A stretch of 64,000 bases of DNA from Actinomycetota bacterium (GTDB taxonomy: Bacteria; Actinomycetota; Actinomycetes; S36-B12; UBA10799): the NCBI GenBank assembly GCA_020637055.1, contig JACJWR010000001.1, positions 248,001 through 312,000 of the forward strand, read 5' to 3'. The position numbers were made by a program, and so were the translations under genes. The notes beneath the pieces are model-generated. The model saw only the letters and a list, made by a program, of their open reading frames with translations. It ran no database searches and had not been told where the DNA came from. Positions 50,573 through 60,630 of the stretch are shown here, one piece after another (position 1 is the first letter of the stretch; the number at the start of each line of letters is the position of its first letter).

Positions 50573-51604
50573 TCATCTCACCTTGAGCGGTGCGCCACCC
50601 TCGGGGAAGAAGGTCCGCAGGATGTCTGCCATGGTGACGACTCCCCGGGTGCCACCGTCGCCGTCGGTGACCAGCGCGAGGTGGTTGCGCGTCTGCCGCA
50701 TGAGCGTGAGCGCCTCGTGGAGCGGAGTTGATTCGTCGAGCATGAAGACCGACCGCGACAGCGGTCGGGCGGGCGCGTCGTCCGCAGATTCCAGCGTGTC
50801 CCGGACGTGCACCACCCGGGTGAACCGGCCGGGTTGACCCATCAGGATGCGCAGGTGACCGCTGGCACGCGTCGCCCCCCGCACGTCGCCGACGGTTGCG
50901 TTCAGCGGTACGTGGGTGGGCGATCCGACCCGTCCGCTCAACAACTCTCCCACCCGCATGGTCTGCATCTCCAGGGCCGCCGCGATCGGCTCGGATTGGC
51001 TCGGATCCAGGGAACCGACATCCACCGAGTGGCGCACCAGCTGGCGCAGATCCTCCGGGGTCTGGCTGGTGGTGCGCTGATCGACCGGTTCGACGCCCAC
51101 CAGCCGCAGCAACCGGTTCGCGGCCGCGTTCAGCGCCTTGAGCAATGGGCGGGTGATCCACATGAAGCCGCGCATCGGGATCGAGAGCAGCATGGCCGAC
51201 TTCTCCGGATGGGCGATCGCCCACGACTTCGGCGCCATCTCGCCGATGACCAGGTGCAGGAACGTGACCACGAAGAGCGCCAGGATGAAGGCTGCGACAT
51301 CGGCCAGGAATTCGGGCAGGCCCAGCGATTGCAGCGCCGGGGTGAGCCAGTGGTGCACCGCGGGCTTGGTCAGGGCACCCAGGGCCAAGGTGCAGACCGT
51401 GATGCCGAGTTGGGCCCCCGCCAGCAGCAAAGTCAACTCAGAGGCGTTGCGCAACGCGGCTCGGGCGCTCCGGCTCGTGGCCGCCCGATCCTCGAACCGA
51501 TGTCGTTTGGCCGCCATCAGTGAGAACTCGATGGCCACGAAGATCCCGCTGGCGAAGATGATCGCGAACGTGGCCGGCACGACGATCCACGGCGAATCAG
51601 TCAT
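50573..51604 (-). CDS. CNNM/HlyC-CorC family membrane protein with CBS pair
   Basis: A 343-residue DUF21-CBS transporter. Four N-terminal helices include FAIIFASGIFVAIEFSLMAAKR, LLLAGAQLGITVCTLALGAL and FILALFVVTFLHLVIGEMAPKSWA, which is the GExxPK signature of CNNM/CorC. A CBS domain pair follows (about residues 210-335, ending NHLALVTDGDGGTRGVVTMADIL). The C-terminal CorC_HlyC domain found in longer members is absent. Members transport or regulate Mg2+ or Co2+. The ATG (51604) overlaps the upstream paralogue's stop by 8 bp, so the two are coupled and may form a heteromer. Confidence 0.9.
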   Translation of the reverse strand: MTDSPWIVVPATFAIIFASGIFVAIEFSLMAAKRHRFEDRAATSRSARAALRNASELTLLLAGAQLGITVCTLALGALTKPAVHHWLTPALQSLGLPEFLADVAAFILALFVVTFLHLVIGEMAPKSWAIAHPEKSAMLLSIPMRGFMWITRPLLKALNAAANRLLRLVGVEPVDQRTTSQTPEDLRQLVRHSVDVGSLDPSQSEPIAAALEMQTMRVGELLSGRVGSPTHVPLNATVGDVRGATRASGHLRILMGQPGRFTRVVHVRDTLESADDAPARPLSRSVFMLDESTPLHEALTLMRQTRNHLALVTDGDGGTRGVVTMADILRTFFPEGGAPLKVR

Positions 51605-53027
51605 CGTCGTCGCCCCGGGTTCCGGAATCGCGTTCAGTGTTGGCCGACTGCGCCGCCTGGTTTCCATCATGCCGACGACGGGTTATGGTCACCTCGACCT
51701 CGGCCGGCACGTAGCTCTCCACCCGGAGGACCTCCACGTGCAGGATGTCCGACGGGGGCTCGTCCTCGGTGTAGTGGGCCGGATCGGGCGGGAGGTCGAT
51801 GTCCACCAACTCTCCCGGCTGAGGCAAGCCGCCCACATGGGCGATGACCAGACCGGCGATGGTCTCGTAGTCGCCCACGGGCAGGTCGACGTCGAGGATG
51901 CGCTCGGCCTCGTCCACGTGGACGTCGCCGGCCATCAGCCAGACACCTTCAGCCCGGGGTTCCGGTTCGTGGGCATCATCGGGGGTGTCGTGTTCGTCGC
52001 TGATCTCGCCGACGAGTTCCTCGGCGAGATCCTCCATCGTGATCACCCCGGCGAAGCCGCCGTACTCGTCCACCACGCACGCCAACTGGTTGCGGGAGGT
52101 GGTCAATTCGCGCAGAGCATCGGGGAGTTTCATCAGGTTGGACAGCACCAACGGCTGCTGCGCGAGGGCTGCGACCGGCGAGTCGTCGGGAAGCGAGGTC
52201 GAGAGGATGTCCACCAGCCGGATGACGCCGACGATCCGCTCGGGCTCTTCGGTCAGCACCGGGTAGCGGCTGTGTCCGTGGGACATCAACTCCCGCACCC
52301 GCCCGATGGTGTCGGTGTCGTCGACAGTCGCCACCTGGGAACGCGGGATCATGGCATGCTCGACGTCCTGGCGGGGGAAGTCCAGAATCCGGTCGATCAT
52401 CAACGACAGATCCTCGGGGAGTTCACCCGATTCCCGGGAATCCGCGACGATGTGCTCCAGATCGCGCGCCGAGGCTGAGTGCTCGACGTCGTGCACCGGT
52501 TGGATGCCGACCCGCTTGAGCACGAAGTTCGAGGACTGGTCGAAGAACCAGATCACCGGGCCGAACAATCGCAGGTAGATGCGGGTGGAGCCCTGCAACC
52601 GCAAAGCGACCGGTTCCGGGCGCGCGATGGCAAGGTTCTTCGGGAAGAGTTCGCCGAACAGCATCTGCACGATGGTGGACAGCAGCAGAGCGGTGACGGC
52701 ACCCACCGCGAGGGCCACTCCCACCGGAATGCTCGCGTCGCCGAGCAGCGTGCTCAGCGAGCGGCCGATGAGCGGCTCGGCGACATAGCCGACCAACAGT
52801 CCTGTGACGGTGATACCCAACTGCGCTCCGGAGAGCATGAACGAGGTGCGTCCGGTGACCGCCAATGCGCCGCGGGCTCGGGTGCTGCCCTGTGCCTCCA
52901 AGGCCCGCAACCGCGAACGGTCCACCGCCATGAATGCGAATTCCTGGGCCACGAAATACCCGGTGGCCACAGTGATCACCACCACGACCAGGAATCCCGC
53001 CAGCATCACGAGCGCGGCGGTCAACAT
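51597..53027 (-). CDS. CNNM/HlyC-CorC family membrane protein, full length
   Basis: A 476-residue member of the same family with all domains. DUF21 helices are LVMLAGFLVVVVITVATGYFVAQEFAFM (signature FVAQEFAFMAVDRSRL) and STIVQMLFGELFPKNLAIARPEP. The CBS pair covers about residues 205-345 (ending CVVDEYGGFAGVITMEDLAEELV), and the C-terminal CorC/transporter-associated domain is AGDVHVDEAERILDVDLPVG. The tail is acidic. The DUF21 GExxPK motif reads GELFPK here. It probably exports or regulates divalent cations. It is the upstream gene of a two-gene operon with the shorter paralogue. Confidence 0.92.
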   Translation of the reverse strand: MLTAALVMLAGFLVVVVITVATGYFVAQEFAFMAVDRSRLRALEAQGSTRARGALAVTGRTSFMLSGAQLGITVTGLLVGYVAEPLIGRSLSTLLGDASIPVGVALAVGAVTALLLSTIVQMLFGELFPKNLAIARPEPVALRLQGSTRIYLRLFGPVIWFFDQSSNFVLKRVGIQPVHDVEHSASARDLEHIVADSRESGELPEDLSLMIDRILDFPRQDVEHAMIPRSQVATVDDTDTIGRVRELMSHGHSRYPVLTEEPERIVGVIRLVDILSTSLPDDSPVAALAQQPLVLSNLMKLPDALRELTTSRNQLACVVDEYGGFAGVITMEDLAEELVGEISDEHDTPDDAHEPEPRAEGVWLMAGDVHVDEAERILDVDLPVGDYETIAGLVIAHVGGLPQPGELVDIDLPPDPAHYTEDEPPSDILHVEVLRVESYVPAEVEVTITRRRHDGNQAAQSANTERDSGTRGDDDD

Positions 53028-53132
53028 CGCAGTTGCTGTCCTTCGCCGGCGTGCGCCCAGCCGGGATGCCCGTTCATAACCTCACAGAGTACGGGTCTGC
53101 GTGGCCGATCGCGTCGCCATGACCGAACATGG

Positions 53133-53165
53133 GTGTGGGCCCCACCGCTGCGGTGGGGCCCACAC
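53133..53165. terminator. 15-bp stem hairpin downstream of the first Rpf-like gene
   Basis: GTGTGGGCCCCACCG at 53133-53147 and CGGTGGGGCCCACAC at 53151-53165 are perfectly complementary with a 3-nt loop. It lies 26 bp beyond the stop of the minus-strand Rpf-like gene, and divergent or convergent transcripts also reach it. A long uninterrupted GC stem is the common actinobacterial terminator form; no U-tract is present on the minus strand. Confidence 0.7.
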
Positions 53166-53190
53166 GAAAATTGGTCGTCAGCCTGGTCGA

Positions 53191-53832
53191 TCAGCCACAG
53201 GCCCAGGGGCCCCAACCGGCCGCCTGGTAGTAGTTGTAGGCGACCTGGTCCTGGGCCCACGCCGGAGCCTGGTCAGGCGTCGCGGCGTACGCGCCGCCAC
53301 CATTGGCCAACCACGACGGAATGTCGAACTGCCAGGCACCGTAGTAGCCGTTGCCGGTGTTGGTCGAGTAGTTGTTGCCCGACTCGCAGTTCTTCACCGC
53401 CATCGCCGCAGCACTGTTCGCCCACGCCGAGGCATCACCGGAACCACCGGTGGCCGGAGCCGAGTACGACTGGGCCGGAGCCGAGTAGGACTGGGCCGGA
53501 GCCGAGTACGACTGGGCCGAGGCACTACTGGCCTGGGCGGCGGCAGCGGCCTGGGCGGCGGCGGCCTGGGCGGCAGCCTGGGCCTGCCAGTTGGCGGCCA
53601 CGGCCTCGCGCATGGCGGCGATGTCGGCGGCTTGTTTCGCCTCATAGGCCTGGTTCAGGGACTGCTGGAAGGCAGCCGGGCTGAGGGTTCCGGCCACCAC
53701 TTCGGTGCCGGAGACGCTGGGAACAGCGGAGGTGGGAACGGTCAGGGGGATTGCGCTTGCAGCAGTCAGCACTCCAACCGCTGCCAGACCGGCGGTCGCA
53801 AGCGCGCCGGTCGAAAGCGTGCGAATGCTCAT
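53191..53832 (-). CDS. Secreted Rpf-like/transglycosylase-fold protein, copy 1
   Basis: A 213-residue exported protein. A signal peptide (ALATAGLAAVGVLTAASA) precedes an alanine/glutamine-rich helical region (residues 60-105), three SYSAPAQ-type repeats (about residues 107-127), and a C-terminal lysozyme-like Rpf domain of about 75 residues. The domain has CESGNNYSTNTGNGYYG with the catalytic-type glutamate after cysteine, WQFDIPSWLANGG, and AYNYYQAAGWGPW. Rpf proteins cleave peptidoglycan and promote regrowth. No LysM or transmembrane anchor is visible. The next gene upstream (54217) carries an almost identical domain. A terminator follows the stop. Confidence 0.85.
   Translation of the reverse strand: MSIRTLSTGALATAGLAAVGVLTAASAIPLTVPTSAVPSVSGTEVVAGTLSPAAFQQSLNQAYEAKQAADIAAMREAVAANWQAQAAAQAAAAQAAAAAQASSASAQSYSAPAQSYSAPAQSYSAPATGGSGDASAWANSAAAMAVKNCESGNNYSTNTGNGYYGAWQFDIPSWLANGGGAYAATPDQAPAWAQDQVAYNYYQAAGWGPWACG
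53205..53514. repeat. Duplicated Rpf-domain block with 3 x 21-bp repeats
   Basis: Positions 53205-53451 match 54231-54477 with a single mismatch in 247 bp (53215 A against 54241 G). Both then enter an array of 21-bp units beginning GGCCGGAGCCGAGTA, each encoding SYSAPAQ in the minus frame. There are three units here (53452-53472, 53473-53493, 53494-53514) and four in the other copy (54478-54561). The near identity of the domain block against dissimilar flanks points to recent duplication or ongoing gene conversion. Confidence 0.85.
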
Positions 53833-54150
53833 CAGAAGTCTCCTCGTCGATGTCGTCTGCCGTCGGGGTTGGCCGGATTTGGGTCAACCGCACCGGTTTC
53901 GGCAGGTCGCTCGTTCCACCGGTCGGATGGAACTGCGTGAAGCGACACATCAAAGGTAGGCATGATCAGCATGTTTCAACGCCGTGCGAACGTGACGCCC
54001 CCCACGCCCGTGGTCAAGAGAGGGTAAAGGGGGTTGCGCAGTTCACTTCCCCGCGACTAGCCGCGGTCGACCACAGTCGTTCCGCCACCGGTCGGAATGG
54101 GCAGAACCGTTGCCGCAGAAGGCATTCCCGATGCGGTGTCCCAGCAGAAA
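53833..54150. other. Region between the two Rpf-like genes: leader of copy 1
   Basis: It holds the ribosome site of copy 1 (GAGGAGACTTCTG before the ATG) and about 300 nt of leader or promoter DNA. It has some GC-rich complementary segments (for example CCGGTGGAACG near 53915 on the minus strand). Rpf genes in other actinobacteria often have c-di-AMP riboswitch leaders; I cannot fit that consensus here. No coding frame is convincing. Confidence 0.4.
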
Positions 54151-54196
54151 GAGCGTGGCCGCAGGCACCAGGGTGATGGTGCCTGCGGCCACGCTC
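54151..54196 (-). terminator. 20-bp stem hairpin terminator after Rpf-like copy 2
   Basis: A perfect 20-bp inverted repeat, GAGCGTGGCCGCAGGCACCA at 54151-54170 with its complement at 54177-54196 and a 6-nt loop. On the minus strand it follows the copy-2 stop by 20 bp and is trailed by CTTTCTGC. It would separate copy 2 from copy 1, so the two genes are probably transcribed separately. Confidence 0.85.
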
Positions 54197-54216
54197 GCTG
54201 GCCGTTCGGGCTTGAG

Positions 54217-54960
54217 TTAGGCGCAGGACCAGGGGCCCCAGCCGGCCGCCTGGTAGTAGTTGTAGGCGACCTGGTCCTGGGCCCACGCCGGAGCCTGGTC
54301 AGGCGTCGCGGCGTACGCGCCGCCACCATTGGCCAACCACGACGGAATGTCGAACTGCCAGGCACCGTAGTAGCCGTTGCCGGTGTTGGTCGAGTAGTTG
54401 TTGCCCGACTCGCAGTTCTTCACCGCCATCGCCGCAGCACTGTTCGCCCACGCCGAGGCATCACCGGAACCACCGGTGGCCGGAGCCGAGTAGGACTGGG
54501 CCGGAGCCGAGTAGGACTGGGCCGGAGCCGAGTACGACTGGGCCGGAGCCGAGTAGGACTGGGCGGCAGCCTGGGACTGCCAGGACTGCGCCACGGCGGC
54601 GCGCACGGCGGCCTCCTGCGCGGCAGCGGCAGCGGCAGCGGCGGCCTCTTCCGCCGCGATGCGCGCGGCTTCGGCCTCCGCCTGCCACTTGGCGACGACG
54701 GCGGCTTGCATGGCCTCCAACTCCCACTTGGCCACCACTGCCGCGCGGACGGCGAGCAGTTGGGCGGCAGCGGCGTCGACGCCCTGCTGGAAGGTCTCCG
54801 GGCTCAGCGCGCCGGCGACGACCTCGGTGCCGGGGCGAACCACCGTCGGCTGCGCGTCAGCGGTGTCGGGTGCTGCGTGAGCGACGCCGGGCGCGACGAC
54901 TGCGATTGCCGTGGCAGCGGCGGCAGCCGAGAGGACTGAGGTTGTTCGGCGGGTGACCAC
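54217..54960 (-). CDS. Secreted Rpf-like/transglycosylase-fold protein, copy 2
   Basis: A 247-residue exported protein. The signal is VLSAAAAATAIAVVAPGVAHA. It is followed by a longer alanine/glutamate-rich helical region (residues 60-150, with repeated AAVVAKWELEA/WQAEAEAAR patterns typical of coiled coil), four SYSAPAQ repeats (about 140-168), and the same C-terminal Rpf-like domain as copy 1 (residue differences only at the last few positions, WSCA instead of WACG). It starts at GTG 54960 with AAGGAG 12 nt upstream. Different N-termini with an almost identical C-terminus suggest that only the catalytic domain has been homogenised. A terminator follows. Confidence 0.85.
   Translation of the reverse strand: MVTRRTTSVLSAAAAATAIAVVAPGVAHAAPDTADAQPTVVRPGTEVVAGALSPETFQQGVDAAAAQLLAVRAAVVAKWELEAMQAAVVAKWQAEAEAARIAAEEAAAAAAAAAQEAAVRAAVAQSWQSQAAAQSYSAPAQSYSAPAQSYSAPAQSYSAPATGGSGDASAWANSAAAMAVKNCESGNNYSTNTGNGYYGAWQFDIPSWLANGGGAYAATPDQAPAWAQDQVAYNYYQAAGWGPWSCA
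54478..54561. repeat. Four 21-bp tandem repeats encoding SYSAPAQ (copy 2)
   Basis: Four consecutive units of GGCCGGAGCCGAGTAxGACTG (x is G, G, C, G) at 54478-54498, 54499-54519, 54520-54540 and 54541-54561. The array encodes the proline/serine/tyrosine linker before the Rpf-like domain. Copy 1 has only three units, so the array varies in number by slippage or recombination. Confidence 0.9.
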
Positions 54961-55126
54961 TTGTGATCGAACTCCTTGATTGTCAACGGGTGTGGCCCAG
55001 AGTTCATCTGGAGCCGAGACCCACTGTGCCTGCCGTCACACGCAGATTGAGGCCTGCCGATGTGGCCTTCGTCACTCTGATGACCAAGAACTGGACAAAG
55101 CGCGCACCCGCGCTGCCGGGATTCTG

Positions 55127-55888
55127 CTAGCAGCAACCGGGTTCTGATTGGAGTTGCCACGCCCGGACACCACCGCGAATTCCCATGATGTTGGGGACGA
55201 TGCGCACGTCCTCGGGCAGTTCCGCGGTGATCCGCTTGGCCTCGCCACCGCCGATGAAGAGCCGATCCCAGCAGAAGACCGGACGCAGGTCGGCGATCGT
55301 CCGCAGAACCCGGGCATTCCACTTCTTGTTCCCGATGCGCTTGCGGGCCTGCGCCCCGACCCATTCGTCGTAGATGGCCCCTTTGCGCACCGGAGCGCGG
55401 GAGATCTCCAGCTTGGGCTGGATCCGGCCGTCGTCGAATTCGGCGCATCCCAACCCGGTGCCGAGCGTGAACATCACCTCGTAGCCGTGTCCGGAGACCA
55501 CAGCCGCGCCCTGCACCTGCGCGTCGTTGAGCACGAGCACCGGCAACTCCCACAACTGCTCCAAGGCGGTCCGCAGGTCGAATTGCCGCCATTCGGCATC
55601 GAGTTCGGGATCCACCGCCGTGTGCGGGCCGCCCACGGTCCGATAGTGCGGGGTGGTGACGACCACGCCGTGGCGGATCATGCCCGGCAACCCGACCGTG
55701 GCGCGATCGAACGGCCCGGCCTCCGAACTCACCTCGTAGGCGATCCGGCCGAGGAGGGCGAGGAAGTCCATCGGCGTGATCGGATACTGAACCGGATAGC
55801 GCACCCGAGCGCTCAACATGTTGGCCTCAGCGTCGAGGATCGCACCCTTGATGCCGGAGCCGCCACAGTCGACGGTGAGCGTTCGCAT
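55127..55888 (-). CDS. ROK/polyphosphate-glucokinase-like sugar kinase
   Basis: A 253-residue ASKHA kinase. Phosphate 1 loop is TLTVDCGGSGIKGAIL, the catalytic aspartate is in VLNDAQ, and phosphate 2 is FTLGTGLGCAEFDDG. The adenosine-like loop is LFIGGGEAKRI. The N-terminal sequence is closest to the PPGK group, which phosphorylates glucose with polyphosphate or ATP, but the zinc-binding region of ROK kinases is absent and the length is typical. Substrate specificity cannot be fixed. It stands between the Rpf-like gene and a DUF2461 gene with no obvious pathway partner. Confidence 0.83.
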   Translation of the reverse strand: MRTLTVDCGGSGIKGAILDAEANMLSARVRYPVQYPITPMDFLALLGRIAYEVSSEAGPFDRATVGLPGMIRHGVVVTTPHYRTVGGPHTAVDPELDAEWRQFDLRTALEQLWELPVLVLNDAQVQGAAVVSGHGYEVMFTLGTGLGCAEFDDGRIQPKLEISRAPVRKGAIYDEWVGAQARKRIGNKKWNARVLRTIADLRPVFCWDRLFIGGGEAKRITAELPEDVRIVPNIMGIRGGVRAWQLQSEPGCC

Positions 55889-55928
55889 GGGCCCGAGTGT
55901 GGCAGATGGGCGGGTGCGTTGCCGCCGG

Positions 55929-56576
55929 TCAGGAACCGTCCGAACCGCCGACTGCGGCCGTCAGCCAAGCCGTCATGGGTAGCATCGCCCGCCAGTTCTC
56001 GACCACCAGTTCGGCAACCCCAGGCTCACCGAGTTCGGGTCCCGCCGGCCATGAACGTTCGGCGATCACGGACCGGTAGCGCAGCAGATCCAGGTTGGGG
56101 TGGTCGGCCGGCACCCCACGCGGACGGGTCTTCAATCGATCGCCGGAGACCATCAGGCCGCTGGCCTCGACGTCGGCCAGGATCGAGCGGAACTCGGTCG
56201 CGCCGTCGGGATCGTCCACGGCCGCGCGGAACGCCTGAACCTGATCGCCGGTGGCCGAGTACCAACCACCCGCAACCATCAGACCCGTGGCCGACACCTG
56301 CAGGTACCAGCCAACACCTTCGCTGCTCTCGGCGAACATCCCCTGGTGGTCCTTGTACGGCGTCTTGTCTCTGCTGAAACGCACGTCTCGGTACGGCCGG
56401 AACAACTTGACCGGGCCGAACTCGGGCTCCAATTGTTCGGCGAGTTCGAGCATCGGCGCGCGCACGTAGCGCTGATAGTCCTCCCGGTTGGCTTCCCACC
56501 ACGACTTCGTCGGATCTGCGGCGAGCCGGTCGTAGAACTCGAACGCCATCGCGTCGAACCCGGTGAAACCGCCCAT
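55929..56576 (-). CDS. DUF2461 family protein (TIGR02453)
   Basis: A 215-residue cytosolic protein of the DUF2461 family. The markers are MGGFTGFDAMAFEFYDRLAADPTKSWWEANR, cited as GFTGFDAMAFEFYDRL and SWWEANREDYQRYV, followed by LFRPYRDVRFSRDKTPYKDH and GWYLQVSATGLMVAGGWY. Function is unknown. It lies 6 bp downstream of the M20 dipeptidase gene on the same strand and so may be cotranscribed. No catalytic residues can be named. Confidence 0.88.
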   Translation of the reverse strand: MGGFTGFDAMAFEFYDRLAADPTKSWWEANREDYQRYVRAPMLELAEQLEPEFGPVKLFRPYRDVRFSRDKTPYKDHQGMFAESSEGVGWYLQVSATGLMVAGGWYSATGDQVQAFRAAVDDPDGATEFRSILADVEASGLMVSGDRLKTRPRGVPADHPNLDLLRYRSVIAERSWPAGPELGEPGVAELVVENWRAMLPMTAWLTAAVGGSDGS

Positions 56577-56582
56577 GCCCGG

Positions 56583-57950
56583 CTAACCCCAGCGATCTGC
56601 GAGGAACTGCACGAACAGCACCTGGGTGAGGGCCGCATCGGCCAACTCCCCGAGATCGAGGCTCTCGTTGGGTGCGTGGATCGCCGCCGCACCGTCCTGC
56701 GCACCACACAGCATGATCTCCGCCTGTGGCACCACCTCGGTCAGCACCGAGACCAGCGGGATGCTCCCGCCCGATCCGAAGTCCACCGGTTCCCGGCCGT
56801 ACGCAATGCGCATGGCGTCGGCCATCGCCTCCCGCGCCGTGCCGGATGCATCGCCGGCGAAACCCGCCCCGATCGGACCCGGCGTCACGCTCACCCGCAC
56901 CCCCCAGGGTGCGTGCGCGAGCAGGTGATCCATGAGTTTCTGCTGCGCCTCGGCCGGGTCGACGTTCGGCGGTACCCGGAGGGAGACCATCGCCCGGGCC
57001 TTGGGAATCACGGCATTGATCGCTCCCTCGACACCCGGTGCGTCGATCCCCACCACGCTCACGGCCGGCGAGGTGAACAGGCGGGTGGCAACCGACCCGG
57101 TACCGGTCAGCGGCTGATCCGGCAACACTCCGGCCTGCTCCCGGAACTCGGCCTCGGTCATCTCGGCGCCGTCCCACTCGTAGCCGTCCACCCCGTCGAT
57201 GGCCGCATTCCCGTCGGCGTCACGCAACGTGGCGAGCAACGTGATCAGCGCCATCAGGGCATCGGGTGCGGGACCGCCGAACATGCCGGAGTGCACCGGG
57301 GCGGCGAGTGTGGCGACCGAAACTTCGACCATCGCCATACCCCGCAGCGCTGACGTGAAGGTGGGTTGGCCGACCGTGATGTTCCCGGTATCGGCGATGA
57401 TGATCACGTCGGCGGCGAACAACTCCGGGTTCTGCGGCGGGTACTCCTCGAACGTGCCGCCGTACTCCTCGTCGCCTTCGATGATGATCCGGATGTTGCA
57501 CGGGGGTTGGGCATCGAACGCACGCACCAAGGCGTAGTGCAGCGCGACGCCACTCTTGTCGTCGGCCACGCCACGGCCGTAGAGGCGTCCGTCGCGCAGC
57601 TCCGGCTCGAACGGTGCCGATTCCCACTCCGCCACCTCACCGGCGGGCTGCACGTCGTAGTGGGCGTACAGCAGCACCGTCGGGCTGCCGGCGGGACCGG
57701 GCAATTCCGCATACACCGCAGGGGGGTTGTCCCCAATGTCGATGATCTCCGAGCGCGGGCAACCGGCGTCCGCGAAAAGATCACGCACCTTCTCGGCGGC
57801 CCGGCGAACCTCGGCCGGGTCGAATCCGGGAAAGGCGATCCCGGGGATCCGCGCGAGATCGGTCAAGGCTTCGACGGTGGCGGGCATGACCTCGGCGACC
57901 CGGGCCTTCAGTCGATCAACTTCGGCGCTTTCCGCTGCGGAGTTCGTCAT
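56583..57950 (-). CDS. M20-family dipeptidase
   Basis: A 455-residue cytosolic metallopeptidase of the M20/M25/M40 (PepV/CNDP-like) family. Metal and catalytic motifs are LLYAHYDVQPAGE (His and Asp ligands), GRGVADDKSGVALHYAL (DDKSG), IIIEGDEEYGG (catalytic Glu pair), VIIADTGNI and SLRVPPNVDPAEAQ (dimerisation domain). It would hydrolyse dipeptides with two zinc ions. The ATG at 57950 follows an in-frame TTG; I choose the ATG. It forms a short unit with the DUF2461 gene. Confidence 0.9.
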   Translation of the reverse strand: MTNSAAESAEVDRLKARVAEVMPATVEALTDLARIPGIAFPGFDPAEVRRAAEKVRDLFADAGCPRSEIIDIGDNPPAVYAELPGPAGSPTVLLYAHYDVQPAGEVAEWESAPFEPELRDGRLYGRGVADDKSGVALHYALVRAFDAQPPCNIRIIIEGDEEYGGTFEEYPPQNPELFAADVIIIADTGNITVGQPTFTSALRGMAMVEVSVATLAAPVHSGMFGGPAPDALMALITLLATLRDADGNAAIDGVDGYEWDGAEMTEAEFREQAGVLPDQPLTGTGSVATRLFTSPAVSVVGIDAPGVEGAINAVIPKARAMVSLRVPPNVDPAEAQQKLMDHLLAHAPWGVRVSVTPGPIGAGFAGDASGTAREAMADAMRIAYGREPVDFGSGGSIPLVSVLTEVVPQAEIMLCGAQDGAAAIHAPNESLDLGELADAALTQVLFVQFLADRWG

Positions 57951-57987
57951 AGCCAAACCCTAGGAGTCGGAGCCGGTTGATCGCCAC

Positions 57988-58772
57988 CTAGCCGGAGGTG
58001 GGAGCCCAGGGGGGTGAAGACTTGCTCAGGAACGCGGTCATCCCCGCCCTGGCCTCGTCGGACGAGAAGAGTTGTGCCGACAAGTCGGCGGTCCAGCCGA
58101 AGGCCTCGGTTCGCGACATCGTGGGCACCTTGCGCAGCAGTTCCTTGGTGGCGGCCAGCGCCTGCGGTCCGCCCATGGCCAGTTGGCCGATGAGTGCGGC
58201 GACCTCGGCTTCGATCGCCTCCGCCGGAACCACCCGGTTGATCATCCCCGCCCGCAAGACCCGTTCGGCCGGAACCCGCTCTCCGGTGAGCAGGAGCTCG
58301 TAGGCGTCGGCGGGGTGCAACTTGGCAAGGCACACGGTGGAGATCACCGCCGGCGCCACACCGACGCGCACCTCCGAGAAGGCGAACTTCGCGGTGTCGG
58401 CGGCTACCGCGAGGTCGCAGGCCGCCACCAGTCCGTTGCCGCCGCCGGCGACGTGGCCGGCCACCTTCGCGATCGTGGGTTTCGGGTGGTCCAAGATGTC
58501 TTCGAGCAGCCCGACGAGCGCTCGCGGCCCGGATCCGGCGAACGATTCGGCGTCCGCACTTGTGGCGCCGGCCAGGTCCGCGCCGGCGCAGAAGGTGTTG
58601 CCGGAACCGGTGAGGACCACCACCCGCACCGACTCGTCGGCGGCGGCGGTGGCCAGGGCCTGCCGCATGCCGCCGATCGAACCGGCGTCGAGGACGTTCC
58701 GGCGGGCCGGATTGTCGATCGTGATGGTGGCAGCACCATCGGCCACCTGATAGCGAATCGTCTCGTCAATGG

Positions 58773-58776
<4 letters not shown>
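57988..58776 (-). CDS. Enoyl-CoA hydratase/isomerase
   Basis: A 262-residue crotonase-fold enzyme. It has ATITIDNPARRNVLD, FCAGADLAGATSADAESFAG (oxyanion loop) and KPTIAKVAGHVAGGGNGLVAACDLAVAAD, followed by FAFSEVRVGVAPAVIS. The second catalytic glutamate position (usually in the E-x-R/K region near SEVRVG) is present. It would hydrate or isomerise an enoyl-CoA formed by the adjacent acyl-CoA dehydrogenase. Its ATG overlaps the dehydrogenase stop (ATGA), so it is coupled as the last gene of the acyl-CoA operon. Confidence 0.9.
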
Positions 58777-59907
<1,131 letters not shown>

Positions 59908-59921
<14 letters not shown>

Positions 59922-60630
59922 CGACGTGATCCTCTCTGGGTGCGCCCCGGTCAGAGCGACGGTTGGCGGGAGCGTTCGAGTTGTGCTGTGCGGTCGAAAC
60001 CGATGCCGAGGAGTTCAACCCCAGCGCACGCAACCAAAGTTTCGTGAGGGTGGGGTAGACCGCTTCGGCGTCGTAGCCTGGCGAATGCCGGGCATATCCC
60101 TCAACCATGGCCGACAACGCAGCCGCGGCGATGTCTGCATCGACGTCCTGCGCGATCAGTCCGTGCGCCTGCAGCCGGCCGATCCCGTCTGCCACCCGGC
60201 TCACGTGGCGGGCGCGGAATTCGGCCAGCACCGCCGCGAACGAGGCATCCGAGGTCGCCACCTGCTCGACGACCTGGAGCAGTCGGGCGTGCCGGGTGTA
60301 CACCTGCAGATAGCGCAGGTTGGCCTCTGCGATGCGGGCGGCCGGATCCTCACCGTCGACGACACGCAGATAGTCCCCGACTTCGGCGAGCAACTCCGCC
60401 ACAACCTGCGCCAACAGCGCCGCCTTGGAGTCGAAGTAGACGTAGACGGTGCCGTGGCTCACCCCGGCGCGGGCGGCCACATCGGACATGGTGGCGTCGT
60501 TGAAGCCCAACTCCTCGAAGACCTCCCGGGCGGCCGCGACGACGCCCTCCCGGGTCTTGCGGCCGCGTTCAGTGACCGGTGTGCGCTCCTCACCCGACGC
60601 TGCCGGGGATGTGGTGGGGGTCTGCTTCAC
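59908..60630 (-). CDS. TetR-family transcriptional regulator
   Basis: A 240-residue regulator. The N-terminal HTH is REGVVAAAREVFEELGFND, then MSDVAARAGVSHGTVYVYFDSKAALL, the standard TetR DNA-binding domain. The C-terminal ligand domain is all-alpha (VGDYLRVVDGEDPAARIAEA, RHVSRVADGIGRLQAHGLI). The GTG start overlaps the AtuA-like stop by 4 bp, and the frame further upstream is not real. Its position inside the acyl-CoA operon suggests it is a local repressor released by an acyl-CoA or related intermediate. The C-terminus is rich in Asn/Arg/Ser. Confidence 0.88.

Noticed and set aside
53833..53990. Possible c-di-AMP (ydaO) riboswitch before the first Rpf-like gene
   Set aside because: Such leaders are common for actinobacterial rpf genes, but the conserved blocks could not be matched by eye; only scattered complementary GC segments are seen.
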